A stretch of DNA of 64,000 nucleotides from Nocardioides kongjuensis (GTDB taxonomy: Bacteria > Actinomycetota > Actinomycetes > Propionibacteriales > Nocardioidaceae). Below, piece after piece: positions 1-10,022 of this stretch. Each line of letters starts with the position of its first letter. The stretch's first letter is position 1. The stretch covers positions 3,971,001-4,035,000 of the forward strand of contig NZ_JACCBF010000001.1 in NCBI RefSeq assembly GCF_013409625.1, given 5' to 3'. Under the pieces are notes generated by a model. That model made no database searches. It had not been told where the DNA came from and saw only the letters and a list, made by a program, of their open reading frames with translations. Position numbers and translations under genes: made by a program.

Positions 1-390
1 CTGCAGGTGCGCCGGGAGACCGCCCTTGGGCAGGTAGAGGCTGGCCACGGTCAGCGGTACGTCGGCCAGGTCGACCTCGACGTACCGGCCCTCGTTGGCG
101 TGCGTGCGCAGCGCCCGCGGGAGGGGACGGTCGGGGTCGGGGACCGACCAGGTCCGCACCGCGGCGGCGGGCTCGCGGGTCAGCACCGCGACCCCGTTGC
201 GCCCGGCGAGCTCGCCGGCGTCGTACGCCACCGCGTAGTCGCCGAACGCCTTCTCCGGCAGCGCGTCGACCGGGCAGCGCACCTCCTGCAGGGTGACGAC
301 GTCGCAGCCGCGCATCGCGAGCCAGTCGCCGAAGCCGCGACGGTGGGCGGCACGGATGCCGTTGATGTTGGCGGTGGCGACTCTCAGCAC
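1..390 (-). CDS. xthA: Exodeoxyribonuclease III (partial, N-terminal part)
   Basis: This is the first 130 codons of a gene running off the left edge. It begins at a GTG and reads LRVATANINGIRAAHRRGF, followed by WLAMRGCDVVTLQEV. These are the N-terminal metal/phosphate-site Asn (NINGIR) and the metal-binding Glu (LQEV) of the exonuclease III / AP endonuclease family of the endonuclease-exonuclease-phosphatase fold. Family members cleave abasic sites and trim 3' ends in base excision repair in the cytoplasm. Usual length is about 260 residues, so roughly half is visible and the catalytic Asp/His of the C-terminal half lie outside. The gene upstream on the same strand ends 398 bases before the SDR start, 10 bases from this start, so they may be co-transcribed. 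Confidence 0.85.
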   Translation of the reverse strand, partial: MLRVATANINGIRAAHRRGFGDWLAMRGCDVVTLQEVRCPVDALPEKAFGDYAVAYDAGELAGRNGVAVLTREPAAAVRTWSVPDPDRPLPRALRTHANEGRYVEVDLADVPLTVASLYLPKGGLPAHLQ

Positions 391-400
391 CGGCGCGACG

Positions 401-1369
401 TTAGCGAGCCCGCCACCGGGCCAGGAGGTCGGCCTCCTGCTCGGTCGTGATCCCCGTGATCCGCGCCGCAGGGTCGGCGTCCAGCCAGGCCCGGGTCTCG
501 CGGGTCGTGGCGCCGACCGGACGCGGCTGCAGGCCGGCCGCCAGGGCGGGGGTGGCGTCGTGGGCCAGCATGCCGTCATACGCCGGCCGCGGGAGCCAGA
601 GCGGGATGCTGTCGGGTCCCGACCACGGCTCGACGCCCTCTGCCTCGAGGAACGCCTGGTCGACCCAGACCAGGTCGGCGTCGGGCAGGGCCTCCCCGAG
701 GAGGTCGGCGATCGGCTGCGCGGGGCCGACGGCGTCGTACGTCCCGCCGGCGCGGTCCTCGGCGAGGGTGACGACCCAGGCGGCGAGGTCGCGGACGTCG
801 ATCACCTGCACGAGGTCCCGCGGGTCGCCGGGGGCGAGCACCTCGCCGGTCGAGGCGGACCGGCGGGCCCAGTACGCGAACCGCCCGCTGGGGTCGCCCG
901 GCCCCACGATCAGGCCGGGCCGGACGACGGCGGCCTTCGGGTCGGTCGCCAGGACGAGCTGCTCGCAGGCGACCTTCATCCCGCCGTAGTCCTCGACGCT
1001 GGCCATCGGGTCCCGGTCCTCGGCGATCGCGTCCCTGAGCCGCCCCTGCCCGGGCCCCGCGGGGTCCGCGTCGTCGGCGTAGACCGAGATGGTGGACACG
1101 AACACCCAGTGCGCGTCGGGCAGGGCGGCCAGGGCCCGTCGCACGTGGGACGGCGTGCGCGCCACGTCGACCACGGCGTCGTACGGATCACCGTCCGTGA
1201 GCTGGTCGGGCGCCGGGTCGTCCCGGTCCCACCGCACGGCGCTCACGCCCGATGGCACGGTGCCGGACTGCCCCCGGTTGGCGCACACGACGTCGTGCCC
1301 GCGGCGCACCGCCTCGGACGCGACCGCGCGGGACAGGAACTGGGTGCCGCCGAGAACCAGGAGCCTCAT
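401..1369 (-). CDS. NAD-dependent epimerase/dehydratase family protein (extended SDR)
   Basis: A 322-residue Rossmann protein. The N-terminus MRLLVLGGTQFLSRAV is the nucleotide-binding loop, with Ser in place of the usual last Gly. The active-site pair appears as YGGMK (YxxxK), after the FVSTISVY strand that supplies the catalytic Ser/Thr. The C-terminal half carries the substrate-side segment with WLPRPAYDGML. Family members act on nucleotide sugars or reduce aldehydes and ketones; the substrate cannot be read here. The ATG at 1367-1369 was chosen because it starts directly at the dinucleotide fold. It lies 37 bases after a NYN gene on the same strand and just before the exonuclease III gene, so a short operon is possible. 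Confidence 0.8.
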   Translation of the reverse strand: MRLLVLGGTQFLSRAVASEAVRRGHDVVCANRGQSGTVPSGVSAVRWDRDDPAPDQLTDGDPYDAVVDVARTPSHVRRALAALPDAHWVFVSTISVYADDADPAGPGQGRLRDAIAEDRDPMASVEDYGGMKVACEQLVLATDPKAAVVRPGLIVGPGDPSGRFAYWARRSASTGEVLAPGDPRDLVQVIDVRDLAAWVVTLAEDRAGGTYDAVGPAQPIADLLGEALPDADLVWVDQAFLEAEGVEPWSGPDSIPLWLPRPAYDGMLAHDATPALAAGLQPRPVGATTRETRAWLDADPAARITGITTEQEADLLARWRAR

Positions 1370-1406
1370 CCCGACAGCATGCCCTGCCGGTGGCTGGACC
1401 TGCCCC

Positions 1407-1964
1407 TCAGATGAACTGGGTCGGGTCGAACTCGTCGATCGGGATGATCCGCACGCGCGGCAGGCGCTCGTTGAACGCGTTGACGTCGTACTCCAGGTCG
1501 AAGAAGTCGAGGCCGCGCGAGGTGAGCTGCGCGAAGGCGCTGTTGCGGAACTCGGTGAACCCGACCAGCCCGACCCGGCGCCCGTCGAGCACGTTCTCGA
1601 CCTGCTCGACGAAGTCGCCGTCGTTGCTGACCAGGACGACGTCGGCGTCACGGCTCTTGAGCTCCTCCAGCGTGCGCTGGATGGCGATGTCGACGACCTT
1701 CTGGTTCGCGCCGCCCGACAGCGGGATCGGCCGGTAGCCGATCGCCAGCAGCGCCTGCACGAACGACATCGGCAGCTCGCTGTTGGCGGCCAGGAAGAAC
1801 AGCCCGTTCGTCGGCTGCCCCCACTGCCGCTCCACGAACTGCAGCAGCCGCTCCCACCGCGGCCGCTCCTCGGGCCGGGGCCGCCGGCCGAGGATCGACG
1901 TACCGAGGGTGGCGTCGATGTTCTCCCCGTCCACCAGGACGTGGGTGGTCCGCGCGGTCTCCAT
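1407..1964 (-). CDS. NYN domain protein (LabA/DUF88-like PIN-fold)
   Basis: A 185-residue protein of the NYN branch of the PIN-like nuclease fold. The first acidic residue sits in HVLVDGENID near the N-terminus, and the second acidic cluster in DVVLVSNDGDFVEQVENV in the middle, matching the Mg-binding carboxylates of the family. Family members are single-strand RNA nucleases or RNA-processing factors; cellular role here is unknown. The segment between, FLAANSELPMSFVQALL, is the usual second strand/helix. The ATG at 1962-1964 follows a purine-rich stretch (GGAGG on the minus strand a few bases upstream: cctcc at 1969-1973), a good ribosome-binding site. It precedes the SDR gene by 37 bases. 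Confidence 0.82.
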   Translation of the reverse strand: METARTTHVLVDGENIDATLGTSILGRRPRPEERPRWERLLQFVERQWGQPTNGLFFLAANSELPMSFVQALLAIGYRPIPLSGGANQKVVDIAIQRTLEELKSRDADVVLVSNDGDFVEQVENVLDGRRVGLVGFTEFRNSAFAQLTSRGLDFFDLEYDVNAFNERLPRVRIIPIDEFDPTQFI

Positions 1965-2010
1965 GGGAGGAGGCTAGCCGGGCAGCAGGCCAGGTGGGGC
2001 GGCGGAGAGG

Positions 2011-2529
2011 TCAGCCGCGCCTGACGCCGCGGAAGGCGGTCCAGTCGCCCTTCATCGTGTAGAAGCCGGCGACCGCCTTGAACCGGTAGCGCGGCGCGGA
2101 GCTCGCCAGGCACGCCTGGGGCACGACGATGCGCACCCGGTCGACGTTGAAGCGCCACTTCGCGCGGATCCCGGAGCACTCGACCGGCGTGCCACCGAAC
2201 TCCTGGTCGGTCGGCTCCCACAGCTGCGTGAGCGGGGCGGCGCCGGGACGGTGGCTGGTGTAGGCGATGAAGCCGGCCTCGGTGGCCGGGTCGGTGCCGA
2301 TGAAGACCTTCGTCTGCCCACGGCGGGTCTCGGTGAGGTCGCGGAAGGTCAGCCTCAGCACCACGCGATCGGTGCGGTTGTCGATCTTCACGCGCAGGAT
2401 GTCCATCTGGGCGGGCAGCGACGGGTCGGGGCCGTCGTCGATCACCTTCACCGCGGCCCGCGCCGGGGCGGGCACCGCGAGGACGGCGGCGAGGACCGCG
2501 ATGACGAAGGTCGGCAGCAGCTTCCTCAT
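2011..2529 (-). CDS. Secreted hypothetical protein
   Basis: A 172-residue protein with a typical Sec signal peptide: basic MRKLLP, hydrophobic TFVIAVLAAVLAVPA and an APARAAV cleavage region near residue 27. The mature part is predicted to be mainly beta strands (VVLRLTFRDL, TKVFIGTD, RVRIVVPQACL) with two cysteines that could form a disulfide. I do not recognise a family with certainty. Similar small secreted proteins with the RVVLRLTFRDL / TKVFIGTDP pattern are widespread in Nocardioides-type genomes and are of unknown function. The gene is divergent from the GH25 lipoprotein gene, with starts only about 40 bases apart, so the two promoters must overlap. Confidence 0.65.
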   Translation of the reverse strand: MRKLLPTFVIAVLAAVLAVPAPARAAVKVIDDGPDPSLPAQMDILRVKIDNRTDRVVLRLTFRDLTETRRGQTKVFIGTDPATEAGFIAYTSHRPGAAPLTQLWEPTDQEFGGTPVECSGIRAKWRFNVDRVRIVVPQACLASSAPRYRFKAVAGFYTMKGDWTAFRGVRRG

Positions 2530-2572
2530 GGGTCGACGATACGTCGCCACGGCGCGTGGTTGGCTGGGACGC

Positions 2573-3340
2573 GTGAGGAGCCCGAGGTCCCGCGGCCGGG
2601 TCGCCGCGGTCGCGGCGGTGCTGGCGCTCGCCGGGTGCGGCGGTACGCCGGCCGCCGGGCCCGAGACCGCCCCCGCGACGTCGGCCCCGACGACCGCGAC
2701 GCCCCCGCCGACACCCACCCCGACGCCCCCGTCGACAGCCACCGCCGCGCCGCCGCTCGCCGAGGGCATCGACGCCTCCCACCACCAGGGCCCGATCGAC
2801 TGGGAGCGGGTGGCGCGGGCCGGGATCCGGTTCGCCTACCTCAAGGCGAGCGAGGGCACCGGGTTCACCGACCCCCGGTTCGCGGCCCACCGGGCCGCCG
2901 CCGTACGCGCCGGCGTGGCGGTGGCCGGCTACCACTACTTCCAGCTGTGCAGCGACGGCGAGGCCCAGGCCGAGCACTTCCTCGACGTGCTCGGCGCCGA
3001 CCCGCCGCTGCAGCCACCGCCGGCCCTCGACCTCGAGCTGGTGGGCAGCTGCCCGGACCCACCGCCCCGCGGCACCCTCCTCGCCGAGGTCCGCGCCTTC
3101 CTGACGACGGTCGACGAGCGCCTCGGCACGACCACCCTGGTCTACCTCTACCCGGACCTCGAGGCGCGCTACGCGCTCGCCGAGGACCTCGACGACCACC
3201 CGCAGTGGGCACGCCGCCTCGGCGACCGGCCGCCGGCGCGGGACTGGGCCGTGTGGCAGTACGACGAGCACGGCGCCGTCCCCGGCGTCACCGGCCGCGT
3301 GGACCGCGACCGGGGAACATTTCAGACCGAGGAACGTTGA
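2573..3340 (+). CDS. GH25 (lysozyme/1,4-beta-N-acetylmuramidase-type) lipoprotein
   Basis: A 255-residue lipoprotein starting at GTG 2573. A short basic head (RSPRSRGR) and hydrophobic stretch end in the lipobox LALAGC, with a Cys near residue 19. A Pro/Thr-rich linker follows, then the GH25 domain. The domain opens with EGIDASHHQGPIDW, where the Asp is a catalytic-site residue of the family. It continues with FAYLKASEGTGFTDP, YHYFQLC, the strand with catalytic acids PPALDLEL, and the end WAVWQYDEHGAVPG. GH25 enzymes cut the glycan strands of peptidoglycan, so this is likely an outer-membrane-leaflet-facing wall hydrolase anchored to the cell membrane. An in-frame ATG lies upstream at 2529. 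The GTG start gives a more normal signal peptide. Confidence 0.85.
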   Translation: MRSPRSRGRVAAVAAVLALAGCGGTPAAGPETAPATSAPTTATPPPTPTPTPPSTATAAPPLAEGIDASHHQGPIDWERVARAGIRFAYLKASEGTGFTDPRFAAHRAAAVRAGVAVAGYHYFQLCSDGEAQAEHFLDVLGADPPLQPPPALDLELVGSCPDPPPRGTLLAEVRAFLTTVDERLGTTTLVYLYPDLEARYALAEDLDDHPQWARRLGDRPPARDWAVWQYDEHGAVPGVTGRVDRDRGTFQTEER

Positions 3341-3348
3341 GGAGTGAC

Positions 3349-3696
3349 ATGTCCACCATCGACCTCACCGCCGGCAACTTCGAGCAGACGGTTCTCGACA
3401 ACGAGATCGTCTTCGTCGACTTCTGGGCGTCGTGGTGCGGCCCGTGCCGCAACTTCGCACCGATCTACGAGGCGGCCGCCGAGGAGCACGGCGACCTGGT
3501 GTTCGGCTCGGTGAACACCGAGGAGGAGCAGCAGCTCGCCTCGGCCGCGCGGGTCACCTCGATCCCCACGCTGATGGCGTTCAAGAAGGGCACGTTGGTG
3601 TTCTCGCAGGCCGGTGCGCTGCCCGCGCCCGCGCTGGCGCAGGTCATCGCCGCGGTCCGCGACTTCGACGTCGACGCCGCGAAGGCCGAGCAGTGA
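3349..3696 (+). CDS. Thioredoxin family protein
   Basis: A 115-residue cytosolic thioredoxin. The active site WCGPC is at residues 29-33, after VFVDFWAS. The cis-proline loop appears as TSIPTL and the closing strand as FKKGTLVFSQAG. Length and fold match classical thioredoxin, with a few extra C-terminal residues. It reduces protein disulfides using thioredoxin reductase or another donor. The start ATG has GAGG (3340-3343) six bases upstream. The last codons overlap the next gene: the stop TGA shares bases with its GTG start (GTGA at 3693-3696), so the thioredoxin and the flavin oxidoreductase are translationally coupled. Confidence 0.93.
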   Translation: MSTIDLTAGNFEQTVLDNEIVFVDFWASWCGPCRNFAPIYEAAAEEHGDLVFGSVNTEEEQQLASAARVTSIPTLMAFKKGTLVFSQAGALPAPALAQVIAAVRDFDVDAAKAEQ

Positions 3697-4745
3697 GCGA
3701 GCTGTCGTTCGGGCTCGACACCTTCGGCGACGTCACGCTCGACCCCGCCACCGGCGAGCCCCTGGGACACCCGCAGGTGCTCCGCAACATCGTGGAGCAG
3801 GGGGTGCTGGCCGAGCAGGTGGGCGTCGACGTGTTCAACATCGGCGAGCACCACCGCGCTGACTTCGCGGTCACCAGTCCCGAGATGGTGCTGGCGGCGA
3901 TCGCGGCACGCACCGAGCGGATCACGCTCGGCACGGCGGTCACGGTGCTCAGTTCCGACGACCCGGTGCGGCTCTACGAGCGGTTCGCAACCCTCGACGC
4001 GCTGTCGAACGGCCGCGCCGAGATCACCCTGGGCCGCGGCTCGTTCACCGAGTCGTTCCCGCTCTTCGGCTACGACCTGGCCGACTACGACCAGCTCTTC
4101 AGCGAGAAGGTCGACCTCTGGGCCGCCCTCCAGGGCGAGCAGGCGGTCACCTGGGACCGCGGCACCCACCGCCCGGCCCTGCGCGGCGCGCGGGTCTTCC
4201 CGAACACCGAGCGCGGCTCCATCCCCACCTGGATCGGCGTCGGCGGCTCGCCCGAGTCCGTCGTGCGCGCTGCCCGGTACGGCTTCCCGCTGACGATCGC
4301 GATCATCGGCGGCGAGCCCGCCCGGTTCGCGCCGTTCACCGACCTGTACCGTCGCGCCCTCACCGAGCTCGAGCGGCCCGCTCTGCCGATCGCCGTGCAC
4401 TCCCCCGGCTTCGTCGCGGACACCGACGACGAGGCGCGCGAGGCGCTGTACCCGCACTTCACCGAGAGCCGCACCCGGATCGGCGCCGAGCGCGGCTGGG
4501 GACCTCCCACCCGCGCGCAGTACGACGCCGAGGTCGACCACGGCGCGCTCTTCGTGGGCTCGCCGGAGACGGTCGCCCGCAGGATCGCGGACGCCGTCCG
4601 CGCGCTCGGGATCCAGCGCTTCGACCTGAAGTACAGCAACGGTGCGATGCCGCACGCCCAGCTGATGCGCAGCATCGAGCTCTACGGCACCCGGGTCGTG
4701 CCGCGGGTCCGCGAGCTGCTCGCGGACGCCCCCGTCACGGCCTGA
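3693..4745 (+). CDS. LLM class flavin-dependent oxidoreductase
   Basis: A 350-residue luciferase-like monooxygenase family TIM barrel. Recognisable parts are FGLDTFGD at the N-terminus, VFNIGEHHRADF (the conserved EHH of the flavin pocket), TERITLGTAVTVLSSDDP, NGRAEITLGRGSF and IPTWIGVGGSPESV. It fits the Atu2307/SP_0267-type subgroup of FMN-dependent enzymes that often occur alone with no partner subunit. Substrate unknown. The GTG start overlaps the thioredoxin stop by four bases. Co-translation with thioredoxin hints at a redox role, but that is inference. Its 3' end overlaps the convergent TetR gene by 11 bases. Confidence 0.88.
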   Translation: MSELSFGLDTFGDVTLDPATGEPLGHPQVLRNIVEQGVLAEQVGVDVFNIGEHHRADFAVTSPEMVLAAIAARTERITLGTAVTVLSSDDPVRLYERFATLDALSNGRAEITLGRGSFTESFPLFGYDLADYDQLFSEKVDLWAALQGEQAVTWDRGTHRPALRGARVFPNTERGSIPTWIGVGGSPESVVRAARYGFPLTIAIIGGEPARFAPFTDLYRRALTELERPALPIAVHSPGFVADTDDEAREALYPHFTESRTRIGAERGWGPPTRAQYDAEVDHGALFVGSPETVARRIADAVRALGIQRFDLKYSNGAMPHAQLMRSIELYGTRVVPRVRELLADAPVTA

Positions 4746-5361
4746 GGGCCGCGGCGCCGAGGAACAGCTCCACCAGCACGTCGACCAGCCGGCCCCGCTC
4801 GACCTCGATGTCGCCCTGCAGCGCGGCGCCGAGCGTGTGGGCGACGCCGCCGATGAGGAACTGAGCCCGCAACCGCACCTCCACCGGCAGCCCCTCCGAG
4901 GGCTCAGCGGGGTCGCCGGAGGAGGCGGTCGCGGCCAGCATCCCGACGAAGCGGCGTGACTCCTCGAGCACCCGGGGGCCGAGCACGGGCGAGGTGATCG
5001 ACTCCAGCAGCGCGATCCGCCCCTTGCGCGGGTCCTCGAGGAACAGGTCGACCATCTCGGCCAGCACCGCCCTGGTCCGTGCGGCGGCGTCCTCGGGAGC
5101 AGCGGCGAGCGCGCCCAGGGAGCGCGCCGCGGCCTCGCCGGCGATCTGCTCGAACACGGCGAGCTGGAGTGACTCGATGCTGGCGAAGCTCTCGTAGAAG
5201 TACCGCGCCGCCAGCCCGGACTCCTCGGCCACCCCGCGCACCGTCGCGCCGGCGACCCCGCGCGTGCCCATCAGCTCCAGGCCCGCCTCCAGCAGGCGCG
5301 CGCGACGCTCGGCGACCCGCTCCCCGGCCGCGCGGCCGCCGTACCGTCGCGCCTGCGTCAC
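4735..5361 (-). CDS. TetR/AcrR family transcriptional regulator
   Basis: A 208-residue repressor-type protein. The N-terminal helix-turn-helix is seen in ERRARLLEAGLELMGTRG, then VRGVAEESGLAARYFYESF, the typical recognition helix plus YFYESF. The C-terminal two thirds is an all-helical ligand and dimer domain (GRIALLESITSPVLG, RAQFLIGGVAHTLG). The GTG start at 5361 was chosen because it places about 20 basic residues before the HTH; an upstream extension reads as non-coding. It converges on and overlaps the LLM oxidoreductase gene. The divergent neighbour on the right is a small membrane-protein gene; a shared control region of about 155 bases lies between. Target genes are unknown. Confidence 0.85.
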   Translation of the reverse strand: MTQARRYGGRAAGERVAERRARLLEAGLELMGTRGVAGATVRGVAEESGLAARYFYESFASIESLQLAVFEQIAGEAAARSLGALAAAPEDAAARTRAVLAEMVDLFLEDPRKGRIALLESITSPVLGPRVLEESRRFVGMLAATASSGDPAEPSEGLPVEVRLRAQFLIGGVAHTLGAALQGDIEVERGRLVDVLVELFLGAAALRP

Positions 5362-5517
5362 CCGGACATCGTGACACGCGCGTTGACCGATGGGGCCGGC
5401 AGGCGACTGTGACGCGGGCACAAATCCGCCGCGGCTCTCTGTCGCCGGGCACGAGCGAGGGGTCCGGCGCCCGCCGCAGACTCGGTGAGGTCGAGAACCC
5501 CACCCGAGGAGCCCGCG

Positions 5518-5718
5518 ATGCACGACGTGATGACCCTGGTCCCGATCTTCGCCTTCATGCTGATCCCGTTGTGGATCCCGCTCGCCGCGATGGCGTTCGG
5601 CGCGCTCCACGACGCGGTGGTCGCACCCGCGCGGGCGGCCCGGCGTACCGCCTCGGCCCACCGCGCTCCGGTCAGCCCCGTCGGTCCTCGGGTCCCCGCG
5701 GCAGGAACTGCTCGGTGA
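5518..5718 (+). CDS. Small putative membrane protein
   Basis: A 66-residue reading frame starting with ATG and a good ribosome-binding site (GAGGAG at 5507-5512). Residues 5-32 form one hydrophobic segment (VMTLVPIFAFMLIPLWIPLA), followed by a basic Ala/Arg-rich tail, which suggests a single-pass membrane protein with a cytoplasmic C-terminus. No family recognised. The last 47 bases are antisense to the end of the next gene (5672-6328), so the C-terminal tail is less certain than the membrane part. The spacing, start signal and hydrophobic profile make it more likely real than a shadow frame. Confidence 0.5.
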   Translation: MHDVMTLVPIFAFMLIPLWIPLAAMAFGALHDAVVAPARAARRTASAHRAPVSPVGPRVPAAGTAR

Positions 5719-6328
5719 AGGCCGGCCAGGCCTCCTCGATCAGCTCCTCCATGTCGAGGTGCGTCGCCTTGCGCACGTAGGCCTTCGCCAGCTCGGTGTC
5801 CAGCACCTTGAGCAGGAAGCGCCGCAGCTCGGCGTCCAGGCCCGCGACCTTGCGCAGCATCGCCCCGCGCCGGGTGTCGGTCTTGAGCACGAGCCCGATC
5901 TGGTCCTCGGTCGGGGTCCTCAGCTCCAGCCTCAGCTTGAGCGGTGCCTCGGTGTGGACCACCAGCACCAGCGGTACGACGACCTCCGCGTTGAACGTCA
6001 GCCGGTCCATCGGCAGGCCGAGCTCGAAGACCACGCTGATCGGCAGGTCGATCGCGTAGGTCAGCAGCTCGCCGGGCACCAGCTCGCCCGTGGTGGGCTG
6101 GTAGGTCCCGACGAAGCTGACGCTCGCGAACGCCCGGCCCGGGCCCGCGCCGATCGGACCGAGCGCGATCTGGTCGCCCAGCACCTCGTCGATGGTGCGC
6201 AGGATGCGCTCCTTGTGGAGCACCCTGCGGATCCAGGCGACGCCGAACTCCTCGTACGTCGTCGACGTGTCCGCCGACGGCGTGGTGACCTCGTCGGTCA
6301 CGGCTCCCTCCAGCACGGCTTCCCCCAT
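5672..6328 (-). CDS. Conserved hypothetical protein
   Basis: A 218-residue acidic, soluble protein, read from the ATG at 6326-6328 (MGEAVLEGAV). The centre is beta-strand rich (SVSFVGTYQPTTGEL, LTYAIDLPISVVFEL, LTFNAEVVVPLVLVVHTE, LKLRLELRTPTEDQIG). The C-terminal part is helical (GLDAELRRFLLKVLDTELAKAYV), ending with an acidic MEELIEEAWPAF segment. No membrane segment or signal peptide. I do not recognise the family. It resembles actinobacterial hypothetical proteins of similar size without known function. It is divergent from the UvrA-like gene, with 136 bases between starts. Confidence 0.7.
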   Translation of the reverse strand: MGEAVLEGAVTDEVTTPSADTSTTYEEFGVAWIRRVLHKERILRTIDEVLGDQIALGPIGAGPGRAFASVSFVGTYQPTTGELVPGELLTYAIDLPISVVFELGLPMDRLTFNAEVVVPLVLVVHTEAPLKLRLELRTPTEDQIGLVLKTDTRRGAMLRKVAGLDAELRRFLLKVLDTELAKAYVRKATHLDMEELIEEAWPAFTEQFLPRGPEDRRG

Positions 6329-6464
6329 GTCGCCCCTGTGTCGCCCCTGGTCGTCCCGGATCCCCCACCAGGACGGACGATTCTCGTACACCTCAACGAC
6401 GCCGGCGGCCCCGGGTCCCGCAAATCGCCGAGACCGTGTCGGCGTCGTCGGACATGATGGGCGC

Positions 6465-8834
<2,370 letters not shown>

Positions 8835-8901
8835 GTTTCACCGGCCGGCCGGTGAAACTGGCGCTTGGACGAGGAAGCATCGTCGTCCAAGCGCCAGTTT
8901 C
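8835..8901. terminator. Two overlapping inverted repeats between convergent genes
   Basis: A perfect 24-base palindrome (8835-8858) starts right after the UvrA-like stop. It overlaps a second hairpin with perfect 19-base arms (8854-8872 and 8883-8901) and a 10-base loop. The two share bases 8854-8858, so they cannot form together in one RNA. The following gene converges from the right (stop at 8931). A bidirectional transcription terminator without a U-tract is the likely role. Confidence 0.65.
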
Positions 8902-8930
8902 GTCGTCCAAGCTCGCGTGCGCCGGCTCGA

Positions 8931-9260
8931 TCACTCCCAGGCGCGCACCGCCTCCGGGTCTCCACCGACACCGAGGTCGCGGGCGGCCGCGGAGATCCGC
9001 TGGGCCAGGTCCAGGTCGGCGGTGGTGAGCGACCCCGTGTCGTGCGTGGTCAGGTGCACCGCGAGCGAGGGGTAGCCCAGCTTGAGGTCCGGGTGGTGGT
9101 TGGCCGCCTCGGCCAGCTCACCGATCGCGTTCACCAGCTCGAGACCCTTGACGAAGCTCCCGGTGCGGAACACGGCGTACGCGTGCTCCCCGAGGACCCG
9201 CCAGTCCCCCACGCCCTCGGCCTGGCTGAACTGCTCCGCGCTGATCTGTTCGTAGCCCAT
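8931..9260 (-). CDS. phhB: 4a-hydroxytetrahydrobiopterin (pterin-4a-carbinolamine) dehydratase
   Basis: A 109-residue protein of the PCD/DCoH family. The family signature is clear in the centre: EAANHHPDLKLGY, with the paired His of the active site, followed by VHLTTHDTGSLTTADLDLA containing the third conserved His. Family members dehydrate 4a-hydroxytetrahydrobiopterin formed by aromatic amino acid hydroxylases. In bacteria without such hydroxylases they may serve molybdopterin metabolism or other roles. No hydroxylase gene is in this window, so the physiological partner is unknown. Length is normal. The ATG at 9258-9260 gives the standard N-terminus (LxxxxF with AEQFSQAEG). Confidence 0.9.
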   Translation of the reverse strand: MGYEQISAEQFSQAEGVGDWRVLGEHAYAVFRTGSFVKGLELVNAIGELAEAANHHPDLKLGYPSLAVHLTTHDTGSLTTADLDLAQRISAAARDLGVGGDPEAVRAWE

Positions 9261-9286
9261 GCTCCGACCGTACGCCGGCCGACGGA

Positions 9287-9967
9287 TCAGCCCGCCGTCC
9301 AGAGCCCGTCATCTGCGATCCGTCGCGCACCGATGCCGGCGTCGAGCAGCGCTCCGAGACGCTCGGCCAGCGCCTCGGGGCGGCCGCGCGGCACCTCCAG
9401 CCGTGCAGGATCGGCGGCGGAGAGATGGAGGGCCACTTCGATGGCATCGCCCTCGCGAGCCGCCCAGAACGCCATCCGCTGACCGAGGTCGGGATACTGC
9501 CTCAGCAGGTGCCGCACCACCGCCCGGGGCCACGTCTCCCAGCTGGAGTCCGTCATGGCCGCCCGGACCGTCGTGTCGTACAGGTCGGCGTCGAACCGGA
9601 ACGTCGGGAGATCGAGCGCGGTCGACCACACGTCCTCCTCGACGGCCGGGTCGGGAACCGGGTCGATCGGCAGCGCGCCGTGGTACTCCCCCGTCACTGT
9701 CCGGAAGTCGGTCCACTCGACCACGTCACCACGACGGACGACCAGTCCGGCCACGTTGGAGCAGCCGAACTCGCCGCAGCCGCAGCCGTAGAAGGCGATC
9801 CGCCGCGGCGGGTCCTGCGGCACCAGTGCGCCGCTGGAGAGCAGGTCCTCGGCGTCGTTGGGCTGGTCGGCCCCGTCGCCGGCCAGGACGTCCTGGCCGT
9901 CGATCAGGAGGCGGACGGTCGGGCGGTTCGGGACGGTGCGGTCGACGTGGATCGTCAGTCGGTTCAC
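9287..9967 (-). CDS. Conserved hypothetical protein with Cys-rich loop
   Basis: A 226-residue soluble protein starting at GTG 9967 (VNRLTIHVDRTVP). The N-terminal half contains a short Cys cluster, FYGCGCGEFGCSNV, which could bind a metal or form disulfides, followed by VEWTDF. The C-terminal half has TDSSWETWPRAVVRHLL and helical segments. This type of protein, with YGCGCGxxGC and a following aromatic patch, occurs across Actinobacteria as hypothetical. I know of no assigned function. It follows the permease gene at 10023-11930 on the same strand by 55 bases and precedes the dehydratase gene by 26. Confidence 0.7.
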   Translation of the reverse strand: MNRLTIHVDRTVPNRPTVRLLIDGQDVLAGDGADQPNDAEDLLSSGALVPQDPPRRIAFYGCGCGEFGCSNVAGLVVRRGDVVEWTDFRTVTGEYHGALPIDPVPDPAVEEDVWSTALDLPTFRFDADLYDTTVRAAMTDSSWETWPRAVVRHLLRQYPDLGQRMAFWAAREGDAIEVALHLSAADPARLEVPRGRPEALAERLGALLDAGIGARRIADDGLWTAG

Positions 9968-10022
9968 GGTTGCCTCCGGGGCAGGACCCACCACGAAGGC
10001 AGGGAGCGACCTTACGCCTCGA

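Noticed and set aside
401..3271. A 956-codon open frame on the minus strand
   Set aside because: Only the part from 1369 down is a real gene (SDR). The upstream part is low-complexity Arg/Gly/Pro sequence antisense or out of frame to the GH25, secreted and NYN genes, as expected in very high-GC DNA.
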